Source: Phoenix dactylifera
Taxonomy: Eukaryota; Streptophyta; Magnoliopsida; Arecales; Arecaceae
NCBI RefSeq assembly: GCF_009389715.1
Contig: NW_024067666.1
Location: 62,001 to 126,000, forward strand
Direction: 5' to 3'
Length of the DNA stretch: 64,000 nt
Part shown: positions 1 through 12,373 of the stretch, one piece after another
Position numbering within the stretch: the stretch's first letter is position 1
Layout of the letters: each line of letters begins with the position of its first letter
Notes under the pieces: generated by a model
Databases searched by the model: none
What the model saw: the letters and a program-made list of their open reading frames with translations, nothing else
Told to the model about the DNA's origin: nothing
Program-made: the position numbers and the translations under genes

Positions 1-950
1 ATTATTAATAACTATCATTTATTTTTAAAAAATATTTAGAAAATAGTAAAAAAAATAATTTTATAAATAAAGTATGTATATCGGAAGGCCAATAGAGCAG
101 TAGATTGAATAACCTTTTATGTGGCTATGCATTCTAAAAAGATCCTGTAGTTGAAGAGGAGAGAACTATTTGATATATTCCAGAATTTGATATTTTTAAT
201 TTTTTTTGAATATATAGGTACCCACCATATATTTGCATCCGTTATTAAAAAAAAAAAAATGTCGGTGCCCTGCTGAAGATGAGGTTAGGACAAGGAAAGC
301 GCTTTAAAGCGCAAATCTGATACCAAGGAAGCCGTAGGATAACGTGTCATGAGGAGATTGGTAATTTTCATTCGAAACGCACCACATGGCATTCTAGTTT
401 TGACAAACCCTTTCTTAATGTCAACTTTGGGCCCCGTAACATTCCATATTGTTTTGGTGTTGCACGTTGATATGATCTCCATTGCATCTAAGCTTGTAAT
501 TGTGGACTGTAAAACATTTGACTCCTAAAAATACCGACACAATTCTATTTTTCAAACATACATACGCAGACACAAATGATGAAAGATGAGTATGTGCTGC
601 TCCAAGGTCATTTTGGCTAAGATAAATCCAAGAAATTGAGGGGGGGTTTGAGTAATATAGTTATGACTTTGCAGAGTAATAACCAACCATATAATATAGT
701 TGTGACTTATTATAGATTATACAATTGTAAGGCCAAAAACTTGGAACCTGAATGGGAAGAGCGAAAGTTGAACATGTCAAAGTTGGCATGATTGTACTCG
801 AATAATCTCTATTTACATAATACCTATTGTACTCGAACATGGCTAAGTTGAGATTTCTATTTTTTTTTTTTTTTTGTTTACATATGCAATTGTTTTGAAA
901 CTAATTTTTGCGATGGCTCTGTTTAGGTTCTGTTGCCGCTGTATCCGAAC
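1..950. other. AT-rich intergenic DNA, no gene seen
   Basis: No exon or RNA gene is recognised here. The stretch holds short A and T runs, for example around 249-260 and 861-876. A short open frame on the minus strand near 285-482 resembles no family known to me. Confidence 0.5.
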
Positions 951-959
951 CAAAGTAGG

Positions 960-1520
960 ACGCCACTCGAACAACCCTGAGATCAGATGGAGACAGGCTG
1001 AGTAGGCTGTTTGAGGCGTTGGGCACTGAACTCCTCCATTGGATGGCCTGCAAGAAGTCCACTTATCGGAGAATTTTTGGCAGGGAACGCTTCGATGATT
1101 AAGTCAGAACAACAAGGTAATAGTATGAAAGGGAGAGATTTCAGTAGAGTGAACGCTTTGTGAGAAAGGAAAACGTATTGTGTGCCTTAGGTCTCCGAAT
1201 TATTTTCCTTATATAGAAGAGCAAACCTTGTCATTACCTTGACCAACGTGACGTACAATAACGCCATGCAATGACTGGTGGTATGGTCGTGGCTTGGGGG
1301 TCAGTCCGTGTGGGCAGAATGCGGTGCAGGTTTAATGCGGAATGTGAGGCCACCATGATCATAGACTAACAAGATTTTCGGTTGTTGGGGCTGTCAGCCC
1401 TTATCGATGCGTGTCAATTGTTCTCCGCGACTGCCGGAAGTTGTTTACTTTGGTTTACATCCGTGGACAGGGAGGTCGGTCGGGCCCAAGGTCGGGGTGT
1501 TCAGTATTTTCCCCATCAAG
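960..1520. mobile_element. Possible LTR-retrotransposon relic
   Basis: This block is richer in GC than its flanks. It has a TATA-like stretch (CTTATATAGAA, about 1208-1219) followed by non-coding DNA, as seen in LTR promoters. No TG/CA ends, primer-binding site or partner LTR could be found, so the call rests on composition and layout only. Ordinary decayed intergenic DNA is the alternative. Confidence 0.22.
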
Positions 1521-1639
1521 TTCAAATTTGATAAGAAGGTTAACAAGATTTGTTCCTTTGAATTTAAGTTCAAGTCACTTAGATTTTGTAAGTTGTAACA
1601 AAGATTATCAAAAGAATTGGGCAGATCAAGTTTCGCTCA

Positions 1640-1960
1640 AGCTAGCTTTGCTCAAAAAAAGCTTGAATAAAGCTAGATTAGAAGCTAAAAATTCAAATTT
1701 GAACAGTAAAGCAGGCTCGTCAAGAAAACTAACTTTACTTAGTGCTTAGTAAGTCTTGAAATGAATTTATATTATATGCTTTAAGTTATAGAAAATGAAT
1801 TATCTGATTAAGGCTTTGATTAATATATTTTGCATTTCTTGATTCAATTAATTGTTAATTCATCCTTAAACTAAGTTTAACAAAGCTTGAAATAAAGTTT
1901 TAATTCAAGCTTGAATTATATTTGGTTCAAGCTTGAATTGATCTTTATTCATTTAGATTT
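1640..1960. repeat. Cluster of AAGCTTGAA-type short palindromes
   Basis: The words AAGCTTGAA and TTCAAGCTT recur at least six times in 320 bp. One copy is an 18-bp perfect palindrome at 1901-1918 and another a 12-bp palindrome (TTCAAGCTTGAA) at 1926-1937. There is no coding potential. It looks like a decayed short-period repeat. Confidence 0.5.
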
Positions 1961-1964
1961 CTTA

Positions 1965-4700
1965 AGCTGATCAATTAGACTTATATCTATCTCCATTAGA
2001 AATAAAGGTTGAATAAAGCTCAAAATAATGATAGATAAATTAAATTTGATCATAACAATAAGTTTAAAATTAATTTTAAATCAAATTTGATCAGATAGAA
2101 GCTTAATGAAGCTCGGCTCCATTACATCTGCCTGTAACTGTGCCTTTCTCACCCAAAGAGGGCAGAAAATAAAGAGGAATGGTGAAAGAAAAAGCTGCCG
2201 TAGAGTCATTATGATAAAATGGCGTAAGTGCCGAATATAAGCATGAATGATATGTGGTTCATGAAATGTGTCGCTCACGAGCGTTCTTGCCACAACCACA
2301 TTTTTGAAATGGCCACCAAAATTTCATCTCGTTATAAGGGCCCCAACAAAATTATTAATAATCGTTGTAACTATTGTAACAAGCATTACTTATCTTACAA
2401 ATATTTCTATATTTTAATATTTAAATAATCACTTAAATAATGGTTAATATAAAGATATTACAATAAAAATAAGAACTAATAATAAACAATAATGACATTA
2501 TATTTTTTATTAGATAAAATAGTGTATTTTGGACTGGACAATTATAAGGGCCGCTCAGACAGGGCGGATTGGGGGTTCAGTCCATGATGGCGAGGCGGGA
2601 GGTACTAATCTACTAAAAGAGCTGATATTTTGCATGATGCACAGGAGTTACTTAGAACTGCACCGATAGACGAACTATATCTTAAAAGAGTATTCAGCTT
2701 TTCGGCCTTTTAAGAAAAGATAGGTGCTGATAAAGTTTGATCAAAACCTTTACGCCCTGGCTAGATGATACCATGATTTTGCAGAGATGAGAACCGATTA
2801 AAATTGGGTATGAGAGAGCAAGCAGGAATTAGTTATGTCGAGGCAAAGATTTAGTGGGATAAAGATCACAAGAATGTTGGCAGTAATCTCAGTTATTACA
2901 TTATGAAATTAAAGCAGCAGAAGCCGAACTGCAACAGCAGGTACATGAGCAGTGGAAGCTGGAAAAAGATGTTACTACAACTGGGTCAACATAAATTCTG
3001 TGGCAGTGATAAGTGGGTTAGTAAACCAACATATCATAACATGAAATAAGTAGGGAGATTCTGCAGAGAAGGTGAAAATGAAAAGCTAAGATAACAGCAC
3101 TGAATTTATGATTTGATATTAAAGATGTATTGATCTTCCTCTTGTGCCATGGTTGTAACTTCCATCTTGCTAAATTTTGCCAACTTTGAACAAAGGAAAC
3201 CAAATGAAAGAAGTATTCATCAGGATGCATGGAAAAGAACATCACAAATCATCAAGAGCAACATGATGACAGTTGCTTTATTATGCTGTATCCCAAAATC
3301 TTAAGTTGTCGAACTCATGTCTGTGAGTTAATCATGTATTAGCACATCAAGTTTCTCTGTGCTACTGAATATTGACTTTAAAGCAGATTAATATAGGGAG
3401 AATGCAACGTTTACAACTTTTACACCGGCATCGTTATAGCTGATGCCAGGTTTTGAGTTCATAGCAACATTCAAGTCTAGTTTGTTAAAGCAGTTTTTGC
3501 CTCATGAAGCTGAATAAAGTTTAATTCTCTTAAATTGTGTTGGTCTTAAAGTGAGGTAAATAAATTAAACCAAAAAATGTTAGAAAATATACAATAACTC
3601 CCAATATGTTGAATAAGCATAGTTAAATTATTTTTATGGGTACAAATTGCTCTAGGAGGTGATTTTATGCCTACAAATTGGATCCTGAACATGCATATCT
3701 TGTTGTTTTATTAGAATCCTATGACCGCGAATGGTTGACAGGATGATGTTGCAGAGATGAGAAATAATGGAAACAATGGATAAATTAATGGTAGTGAGGA
3801 CCATTTTGTAGTTTTTGTACCTCTATTCTGGAGTAACACCCTCAAGAAATACAGTTGGAATTGCAGAGGTCATAATAAATGCAGGTCTGGTCTCTAATAA
3901 GATAGGAGGTCAAGGATTCCATCAAGGTAGTACAAAGACATGGTGAATTAGAATTTTTTCATCTATGAATAGCAGATGCAAGCATGACTACAATTTCCAT
4001 GAGATAAGGGAGTGCAAAAATGATGGAGCCTTCACCACATATCCAATAGCCTGCATTTTATGGCAAAATCAGCATCTATCATTCTACTCATCCAGCAGAA
4101 ACTATATGAACTCAGATGAGGCTATTACAGGGAATCTCCCTAGACTGATACTGTAGTCATTAAAAAATTAAGAGCATTTGACCAAACAACACTGTCAACA
4201 ACATAGAGAACCTACGACGAAAGTTCATAGAAGATACTTGCATTATTTTTCTTTATCATGTGCCTTAAGTAAAACTAACAGAAACATTAAGAAAGAGTAA
4301 AGAGCTTTCATGCTTTTCTAAGGAACTCTTATCGTGTGGTGGATGGATCCAGAGAAATCCTATCAGATCACAAAAGGAAGCCTGTTTGATTAAATCCTAC
4401 CATATGAGTCTCCTAAGAGTAGATGTTATATTAGGAAGTGTAATATAGATAGACTCATGGTCTGAGAGTTTTGGCTTGAACATCGCGGCAATGAAAAGAG
4501 AAGTTTCACTGTGATGTTAGAGAAAGATGAATGAAAAGATAGCCTGAAAAAGGAGCATAGGTTCAACAATAGCTGAAAATTTAAAGTACCTAAATAACAG
4601 TGTGACACTAATGGTATGGTAAAGGTTCCTTTATCTCATACTCCTGTTTTAGACCCTTTGCACTCACCATCAGAAGCGCATAGAAGGAGCAATAGGTGTT
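1965..4700. other. Intergenic DNA, no gene seen
   Basis: About 2.7 kb with only short open frames that have no plant-like exon structure or family match. The part next to 4979 probably includes the 3' UTR of the ERT2-like gene read from the minus strand. Confidence 0.45.
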
Positions 4701-4978
4701 GCAAAATACTAGAAAATCAGCAAAACCAATGAAGAACTAAAAGAGATCAAGCTACAAGAGGAATAAATAAAAAATTGCAATTTTCCTTTTGCCTTTTGTG
4801 TATGATACCTTATATAAACTTCATTACTCTTATCGCCATCGCAAGGTTGAGCTGAGCTTTCAATTGTGACAATGGATGATACATACAACAGCCTTCCCCC
4901 TACCTCAGAGACGAAGAAAAAAAGCCTTTCACTGATGCACAACCTATCAAAGAACTGAACATCGGCTCCGTGCATGTT

Positions 4979-6106
4979 TCATTTCTTACGCACGGTTTCA
5001 GTTAATTTGATAAACAGACACCAAGACACACTTAGAATGACTGCTGTGGTCTTCCCTCCGGCAAGCCCAAAAAGAACTATGACAAAGAAAACAAACTGCT
5101 GAGGGACTCCTGATCTAGTCTTAAGAACAATTTCTCGACTCGCGTCCCCAATCTCCTCTTTATCAAAATCTGTGACCTCAGTGGAGGCAATGAAGCTCAG
5201 AACTTCTTCATTGCTATCTTTCTTGTGTCCTTTTCCATTGACCACTTCATCCGCATCTTCTTCTGTAATGCTATCAAATTCTCCTCTTCTGCTCGAATGG
5301 GAACTAGAATTCGAGACCAGCTCCTTTTCATCTTTACCTTTTCTACTCACAAGAGACTTCTTCGGGACAAACTTCCTCCAAAACTTCTTTCCTTTTGAAT
5401 TACCAGAAGAACCAACATTTCGGCCCGCGGCAAGATCCCTCCTTTCCGACAAAATCTCCCTCCCCTGATCCGAATCGATGGAGGATTCCTCCCAATTCCT
5501 GTTGGATGGCATCAAATCCACCTGGCCCTCGACCCCAACTTCCCTTATAGGACAAACCCGCTCCGTCCCCTCCAAATCCAATCCTCCGATCGCCGAATAC
5601 AAGCTCCTCCTCGCATTCGAGCACCGCTTCAAGAACGCAAACACCTGCAACCCCATAAAATCGAGCAAAAATAGAGCAAACGCCGAGACCGTGATCCCAG
5701 CAACAAGCTTCCTCCTTTCGATCGCCAGAACCATTAAAACCAACAAATTCACCACCAGAAGCCCAAATCCGGACCCGCTCGCATTTGTCTTGATCTCGAT
5801 GGAACTGGGAACCGGGTATGGTAGGGACTCCTCCAAGATTCCACCGGCGCCACCGCTGGAGCAGCGAACCGCCGGACGGCCGGCATCTTCGCCGGCGGCG
5901 ACGGGAGGCACCCTAGTGGACGAGGAGGAGGGGGTCTTCTTGCGGGAGGGCTTCTTGAGGCGATCGCGGTTCTTGACGACGAGGTCGGCGAGGGAGGTGG
6001 GGAAGCCGGCCTGGACGACGAGCGACGCGCCGTGGTCCGGCCTGGCGAGGTCGGAGACGAGCCGGGAGAGGCCGCCAGCCCGCGCCCTCTTCCACGGGTT
6101 CCGCAT
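4979..6106 (-). CDS. ERT2-like (ethylene-responsive nuclear protein type) membrane protein, single exon
   Basis: An intact 375-codon frame with no intron. The N-terminus has a basic MRNPWKRAR start, then SLVVQAGFPTSLADLVVKN (residues 28-46) and a Lys/Arg/Ser-rich stretch to about 66. From memory of the family, this 'SLVV..GFPTSL.DL..KNRDRLKK' block is the signature of plant proteins annotated as ethylene-responsive nuclear protein (ERT2-like); their biochemical role is not established. Hydrophobic stretches at about 114-129, 136-158, 338-349 and 353-368 predict an integral membrane protein, which sits oddly with 'nuclear' in the family name. The middle (about 200-330) is charged, low-complexity and probably disordered. 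Met at 6106 is chosen because the family motif starts right after it. GC content is very high at the 5' end and falls towards the 3' end, as in monocot genes. The gene is sure; the family name less so. Confidence 0.7.
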   Translation of the reverse strand: MRNPWKRARAGGLSRLVSDLARPDHGASLVVQAGFPTSLADLVVKNRDRLKKPSRKKTPSSSSTRVPPVAAGEDAGRPAVRCSSGGAGGILEESLPYPVPSSIEIKTNASGSGFGLLVVNLLVLMVLAIERRKLVAGITVSAFALFLLDFMGLQVFAFLKRCSNARRSLYSAIGGLDLEGTERVCPIREVGVEGQVDLMPSNRNWEESSIDSDQGREILSERRDLAAGRNVGSSGNSKGKKFWRKFVPKKSLVSRKGKDEKELVSNSSSHSSRRGEFDSITEEDADEVVNGKGHKKDSNEEVLSFIASTEVTDFDKEEIGDASREIVLKTRSGVPQQFVFFVIVLFGLAGGKTTAVILSVSWCLFIKLTETVRKK

Positions 6107-6159
6107 GGACCAGGCCGGGTCTTGCGGTCATGGAAGGAGGAGAAGGGGGCGGTTCGGAC

Positions 6160-6200
6160 CGGCCGGAGGCGGAGGCGGAGGCGGAGGCGGAGACGGAGAA
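6160..6200 (-). repeat. GGCGGA hexamer microsatellite in the 5' leader of the ERT2-like gene
   Basis: Five to six GGCGGA units lie about 60-90 bases upstream of the start codon. On the transcribed strand this is a CTCCGC-type run in the probable 5' UTR. Such repeats vary in length between individuals and could affect translation (inference). Confidence 0.6.
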
Positions 6201-6286
6201 GCTCCAACGCCACGGCAGAGAAAAATAGAAAGGAAATTTTGGTTGGTTAGTTTTTTTTGTTAGTGTAAGATTTAAGCATGGATTTG

Positions 6287-6292
6287 CACGTG
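6287..6292. promoter_or_regulatory. G-box (CACGTG) upstream of the ERT2-like gene
   Basis: A perfect CACGTG lies about 180 bp upstream of the start codon at 6106. G-boxes bind bZIP and bHLH factors in light, abscisic-acid and hormone responses. A second CACGTG is at about 7203-7208. The match is exact; its use is inferred from distance only. Confidence 0.35.
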
Positions 6293-6299
6293 TTTTGAG

Positions 6300-7277
6300 G
6301 GTGGTGACGGGAACGAAAAAAACCGATATGACCTCGCAGCGTGGACATTGGAGCTCCAGCTGTTCCCTTTAAATCCCCCTATTCTATTAATCAGTTGCAT
6401 CATTAGATGGACGGTTGTGATAGCTGATCGATTTGATGGTACATGTGCGTTAACGTATGGTTTTTTGTCTGAAGTATTCCTTTTAAGAGGAGTTATTTGT
6501 TCCAGTGTCATCTTGCATTTAGATCTTATAAAGTTCACGCAGTATTTTAGCCTGTTCCAGTACATGCAGCAACAAGATGAATTGATGGATACTAATTGTT
6601 GTTAAGTGACTTGGTTGTATTGTTTGATCTGACATAATTTGGCACATGCAATTTGGCTGAAGCTATCAAAGTTCTTCTTGTAATCTGTCTTGCAGTCAAA
6701 TTGAATACAGGATAAGTTAATTTTGAGGTACATTGTATTTTTTTTTTAAAAAAAAGATGTAGTTACAACTTATTAAATATATTGTAAGATTGTGTTACAT
6801 GAGTCAATTTAGCCAAACATATTCTCGGACAATTATTGTCTATTTTTGTGCCTACTTAATTCTTGTACAAGGACTGAAACGAAATAGTTATATTTTCTCA
6901 GCCATGGAAAAAATTTGCGATTAACAAAAACCAAACGTAAATGATGGTCAATTTGACCTCAGCGTTTTCTAGATAGAGTGAGGTGAGATTTGGATCAATT
7001 TGCACGCAACTGAATTGGCTGTTGAACGCAATCTATTCCAGTCCCATGGGTCCCACAGTTTGCTTTGGTATGGGACCCATCGAGATATTAGTTGTTGATC
7101 CATACTCGAAAAAATATGGTTCGGTCGAGCTAGTGGGCTCCACCAGCTTTGACCGGTCAATAGGCGGGCGCTGAATACGGTGGAGAGAAGCAGAATCTTT
7201 TGCACGTGTTACGCGCTCCAGGTGGGGCAAATTTAAAAAACAAAATTACATAAATATCCTCCTACATATCAAATATT

Positions 7278-7280
<3 letters not shown>
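6300..7280. other. Promoter side and intergenic DNA, no gene seen
   Basis: About 1 kb with no recognised gene. The only clear structure is a 10-bp inverted repeat, ATGGGTCCCA at 7046-7055 against TGGGACCCAT at 7071-7080, with a 15-base loop. Confidence 0.45.

Positions 7281-7366
<86 letters not shown>
7281..7366. repeat. (AT)n microsatellite ending in a short (AC)n
   Basis: About 79 bases of uninterrupted AT dinucleotide, then ACACACAC. Long AT runs are replication-slippage hotspots and can extrude as cruciforms. Confidence 0.97.
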
Positions 7367-7369
7367 CTA

Positions 7370-8860
7370 GTAAAACACTTATTTGACTATTCTAATATTT
7401 TTTTATTCTTATTTTTGCATACATATCCACGTTATCTAAATCTGTTAAAATATTAACAGTTTCAAATTAAAATAACTAAAATACTCTTAATGGGTAGATG
7501 TGCAAAAAACAAGACGATCGCGATGGAAGACAAAAAAATAATTTCAAAATTTTATTTTATTTTTAATTAAAATAAATATAATTTTTATTATTGGTGTTAA
7601 AAGAACCGTTATATTAGATATATTTGTGTAAAAAACAATATTTTATAAGGTACAGAAATAAATATAAATTTTATGAAGGTATTTACTTAAATTTGAATTT
7701 TTAGGGATTCATAAAAAAACCCTAAAAAAAAAGCACACGTCCTTCCATTGGTTGGTTTGGGCTATGGAAGACAAAGGGCCATGGCCGCCGGACCAACGAC
7801 GAGGATGAAAATAAAACACATGGTTTTTAAGCAAAAAAAATAAAACACATGGCCTGGCCAAAGATAATCAACTTCATCCCTAAATTGTGTTGACAAAACT
7901 AGAAAAAGAAAATTTTAGTTGATTTCTTTTTTTCTTTTTGCTACTCAAAACCTACGATCAACTTAATTAAGGGATAGGAATCAAGTTACACAAGGAAAGT
8001 ATGTCATGCACTCGACTAATTGTGGAGGATCCACAATAGATGTTGAGTGGCTATTGTCAATGAATGTGCAGTTATATGACCTTTGCAAATATGATACTTT
8101 CTTGGTACTTCAATAAGTTCTCTCTCTCTCATTTGTGAAAGTTTTCGGCCCATGGTGTTTGGGGTTATGTCCCAAATGCTGATAGTCTAGGTGATGAGTT
8201 TTAAGTTGTCACAAGGTGGACAGAATTGTTGTGGGCTTGATCTGAATTATTGAACGCATTTTGCCTGTTACGTAAGCATGCACGATTGGTATGATTGATT
8301 AGGTTTGAGTCTATTCATAGTTTTTTGGTTTGCCATGCGGCCTACATGCAACCACGCATTACAAATGGCATGGGCCACAAATCTCTTTATACTATTGAGA
8401 GTTTAGACATTCAATCTCTTTTTCCAGCATCTAATTTTGAAATATTCAAGTCAGATCAATGGCTAGGTGATGTTAGTCCCCATTGGCTAGCTTTGCAGCC
8501 TCCAACTTGATGCACTTTTATTTCCCCACTGTTTACATCAATTCTTGACATCCAAGCATATATGCATACCCAGCTATATGGCAAGGAACATGCAAGATAA
8601 TGATGAAGGGCTTTCGAATCGGAATCGACAAAACTAAGACAATAACTTAGAGACCGAAGCCTTGACACCCTTTGATTTCATTAAAAGAAGATCAAGTAAG
8701 CTCAAGGATGACTCGACACGGGACCTATATGATTTACAAGCTGAATGAGGAGAGTCGGGACAATTAAGTTGCACAACCATCAAGAATAGGTGGAATGAAA
8801 ATCGGTTATGATGAGTTTGAGGCTGATCAAGTATGATAATATACGAGATTCTCCTATCAG
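7370..8860. other. Intergenic DNA, no gene seen
   Basis: AT-rich sequence with short A-runs. No exon, RNA gene or element end was recognised. Confidence 0.45.
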
Positions 8861-8869
8861 CTTAGCATA

Positions 8870-10870
8870 GGGATTGGGATAAGGTATGTGACTAGACAGT
8901 TATCAGAACGTGTAGAGTGGATAGCGCCGGTCACTGAAACTATCAGCAAAGTGCAGGCCGGACATGGACAAGTGTCAATACTAGAGATGGATGATTCCTA
9001 GACCGTTTAATAATGTTATATATAAATATGTGGATGTAACTCTGAGAACGATTGGCCAATCAAACATTTTTATCTTTGATTTATCATTGTATTTATTTTT
9101 AGTTTTCTTGCTTTACTTGCCTTGCTCTAACCTTCTATGTAGGCTCGACGACAACCAACATAATTCTCTTTTGAGTAGGTTGTATTTCGGTGGTGAAAAT
9201 CTTTATAGCTCGAAGCATTAGGATCCATGCTACCGAACTTTATCTTCTATTCTTTTTAGTTTTGACATCAATGGCATGTTCCCACACTTGCACAAACTTT
9301 CCAATGATGCGCGTGCCATTCTGTCCCCAAAAGCATATTTTCTGGCATGTCTGTTATGATTGTACTAATATCTATTAAGATGCCACCATGAAAGAGGAAT
9401 CACACAATTGTCAAGACTACAAGGGAGTCCACTTCATCATGCCGAGCAACACCAAATTCTTAAGCTGGGTCATTTGGTCGAGCTCCTCCAGCCTTAAGAA
9501 ATGAAAGTTCTCATTGATCTGACCAGCCTACTCCTTCTAGAGAGCTTGGCTTCGACAACCATATTCTTCAAGTGGAATTAATCTACTTGTTTGCTAGTCT
9601 ATTACAAGATATAGTTAAGTAGTTCAAGCTTTATATGAATGAGAGCTAGCATGACCTACTGGAGGCATTCGCCAGTCAAAGTGGCCATTATATTGAGGCC
9701 ACTCATAGAATGACACAAGACATCTTTGAATTTAGTAAAAGAGTGAGTCAATAGGCTTGTTTTTGTTATCGAGAGTCAATATCATTCGCTGCAGCATGCT
9801 TCGATGTGTATTGTGACGAACTTAGCCTATTAGACCCCTATAGAGGGCGAATCAGCCTATCAATCTTTACAATATAAGAATGTCAAGGTCCTCAAAAAAC
9901 TTAGGTCTTTGAGTTTTGGCTTGCTAGAAGAACAAAATGGAAGATTATTATAAAGAGTGCTGGGGATTCACAGACCAACTTGAGAAGAAATTATTTGCAA
10001 GTAAATGCAGAACCATGCCAGATGAAACAAGGAACCATTGATGCCTCGGTCGAAAGTAAATTGATGATCAAATCCAAAGTGGGCTCTAGCCACCATGATT
10101 TGCAGATGGTCCTCAGAAGAAAGGTCAATGGAATTGCACTGACACAAGATTCTATTGTTAAAGCCCGTTAACCCCTAATGGTAACAGATAGGGGCAATAC
10201 TGTTATCACTCTGTGGTACGATCTACCTCCATCACAAAGACTATGAGGCAACTACGTCAATGGATGCTACCATTCTATCTCTAGTTATCATGCATGCTCA
10301 GTTCATATGCCAAAGGGCAATGTTGCAGCGGTGTTTTTTAAGAAATGGTTATGTTTGGTCCGGAACTCAGTCACGTAGATTATCAAGAATCCTCATATTG
10401 ACTATAGATGAAATCGATTCTCATGTTTAGCAAATATCCATAGAAAGATGGGAATGGGAGACCCGAGTTCGGTCCAGAAGTAGAGTCATGAATAAAGTAA
10501 GCAGTATTAGTGATTGAATAAAGTACATAACAATAATGATTGGCCATTAAAAGAGATTCATTCATCTATATGTAGATTTCGAGCAAAAGGTCAATACAAC
10601 AATTCAATATTAAAGTTAGAATTTACAAGATGGGGGAAGCTTATAGATTCCTAGCTATGTTCTTAATTTGCTTTTATTTAGGTTATAGCTATTTAACCAT
10701 CTTGTCATGCTTGCTTATTTGCAGAACAAGTCATGAAAGTCGGAAAGTGTAGTAACAAAGTCAGGCCAGGCTTCATCCAGAGACTTAAACTTCTCCTCTC
10801 TTGTTTAGCTCGAGTTACCTCCCGAGTCTTCAACTTATCATAGACTTCAGTTATATGGATTTTCAAAGAG
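8870..10870 (+). mobile_element. Possible decayed LTR-retrotransposon
   Basis: The stretch 8880-9130 has an LTR-like layout: moderately GC-rich DNA, a TATA-like TTATATATAAATA near 9015-9027, then a T-rich leader. Beyond it, 9400-9780 is studded with stops but its composition is like degraded coding DNA, possibly gag. No primer-binding site or matching second LTR was found, so this is a weak call. Confidence 0.25.
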
Positions 10871-10894
10871 GTAATCAATTGATACCAAAGCTGA

Positions 10895-11310
10895 TGCAGG
10901 ACAACTGCAGAAAGGAGAGGGAAAAGGGAAGAAGAGGAGGGGGAAGAAGAAAAAGAGGAAAAGAGGAGGGGGAGGAAGAAGAACCAGGCTTCTCACATGG
11001 CTCTGACCATAGCTTCACACCAGGGCTTCAGAAAGAACGGAGGCTATTTCATTCAATCAATCATCAACCCTAAACAAGTGCATGGATCCATATATATAGG
11101 ATCACAAAATGACAAAAAAATCCTACAAAGAAAACAATCCCATAAAAGCCCTAAAATAACAACATGCAAATAAGCCCATAAAATAAAACAAAATAACATA
11201 AAATCAATCCAAAATAACATCATAAGACTTGAATTGGCTGGATCTTGTGGTGACTGTAGACTCGAGTGATGGCTGACCTGGTACTAGTATCCGCACCAAT
11301 AGGTATTCTT
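10895..11310 (-). mobile_element. Antisense LTR remnant with adjacent primer-binding-site-like sequence
   Basis: Read on the minus strand, there is a TATATATA promoter (about 11086-11097), a leader, a long pyrimidine-rich stretch (10910-10990) and CTGCATCAGC. Directly after that comes TTTGGTATCA, which matches the first 8 bases (TGGTATCA) of the common plant primer-binding site complementary to initiator tRNA-Met. This order (TATA, leader, CT-rich U5, primer site) is that of a 5' LTR boundary. The body of the element beyond it, to lower coordinates, is not recognisable, so this is a truncated relic. Confidence 0.45.
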
Positions 11311-11664
11311 AGTTAGTTTGAGTTCATTTTTGAGAATGGCTACTTCAAACACAAACTTCTCTTTCTAGGAGGTCTCTCGTTCATCCTCCTACTAAGGCTG
11401 TCAATTGATAGGTCCAGGTGAAACAAGAAAACTGGTGCCTTAGGTTAGTCAAGTTTGCGATTTGACCAACTAGGATATCAAAGATGTTCAATAGGGTGTG
11501 ATAATGCTGTGGATCCCAGTCATCCTTTGAGGATTGGCTAGGTCATCGAGGTCAAGGTCGATGACACTCTAGATTGCCCTCATGGCCTTCAAATCTTTGG
11601 CAGGGAGACTCGATAAGGTAGGAATACTGACCGAGGAGGTCATGGCTGAATGAGTAGTTAGTCT

Positions 11665-12361
11665 AGCCTTCATCTTGGCTATCAAGCTGAGGACAAAACA
11701 ACAATGGCCACTACTAGTCTGCAGAAAAGTTGACCCGTTAGGATAAGACCAGGAGTTAAAAAGGGAGGATAAAAGATGAAAGGCCAATTTAAAAGGATCT
11801 TAACCTGTTAGATTAAGACATGTTAGGTTAAAATGTCGTTGCTGGGTTCAAACCCAAGTACTACTTCTTTTTTTTTCAAAAAAAAAGTAAGGGAACCGTA
11901 GTTCCTCAAGTACTTGGTAAAATAAATCTACTATAGTAAAAGAAATCTACTATAGTTACAAAGTTAGCAACTTAGTAAAAATTCGGGTACTTCATAAAAA
12001 TCAGCTAGAGTTCCAAAATTAGCAACCGAGTAAAAAAAGGAAAAACTATCATTATCGAGATCAAATATTGGCTAGATTAGCAACTTATTAAAAAAATAAT
12101 CATAGTTTCCTAAATACTTAGTAAAAAAATTTACTTGTAGTTCCAAAATTATCAGCTTAGTAGAAAAAACCTAAAGACTTAGTAAAATAATTAATTGTAG
12201 TTCCAGAACTTACTAAGGCATAAAAAGGTAAAGGATGCCGGAGGAGTGAACCTAGATCAAATTAGCAACTTAGTAAACGAATCTGGGTACTTTATAAAAA
12301 TTTAAAAAAACTGTAGTTTGGAAACTTAGTAAGGAAAGAAGGGGAAAAGATACTATTACGA
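11665..12361. repeat. Tandem 0.7-kb block, copy 1
   Basis: Copy 1 starts at AGCCTTCATCTTGGCTATC and is matched by copy 2 at 12919-13640. The second half is itself built of degenerate units around AGTTCCAAAATTAGCAAC and TTAGTAAAA, recurring every 40-60 bases. A stretch at about 11834-11862 resembles part of the tRNA-Asp gene found at 13704. No coding potential. Confidence 0.75.
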
Positions 12362-12373
12362 AGCCTTCATCTT

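Noticed and set aside
1407-1749. Overlapping open frames of 63 and 112 codons
   Set aside because: No family motif, overlapping frames, and they lie in an LTR-like and repeat-rich stretch.
5478-6263. A 261-codon plus-strand frame opposite the ERT2-like gene
   Set aside because: Shadow of the real minus-strand gene in GC-rich DNA; no protein family match.
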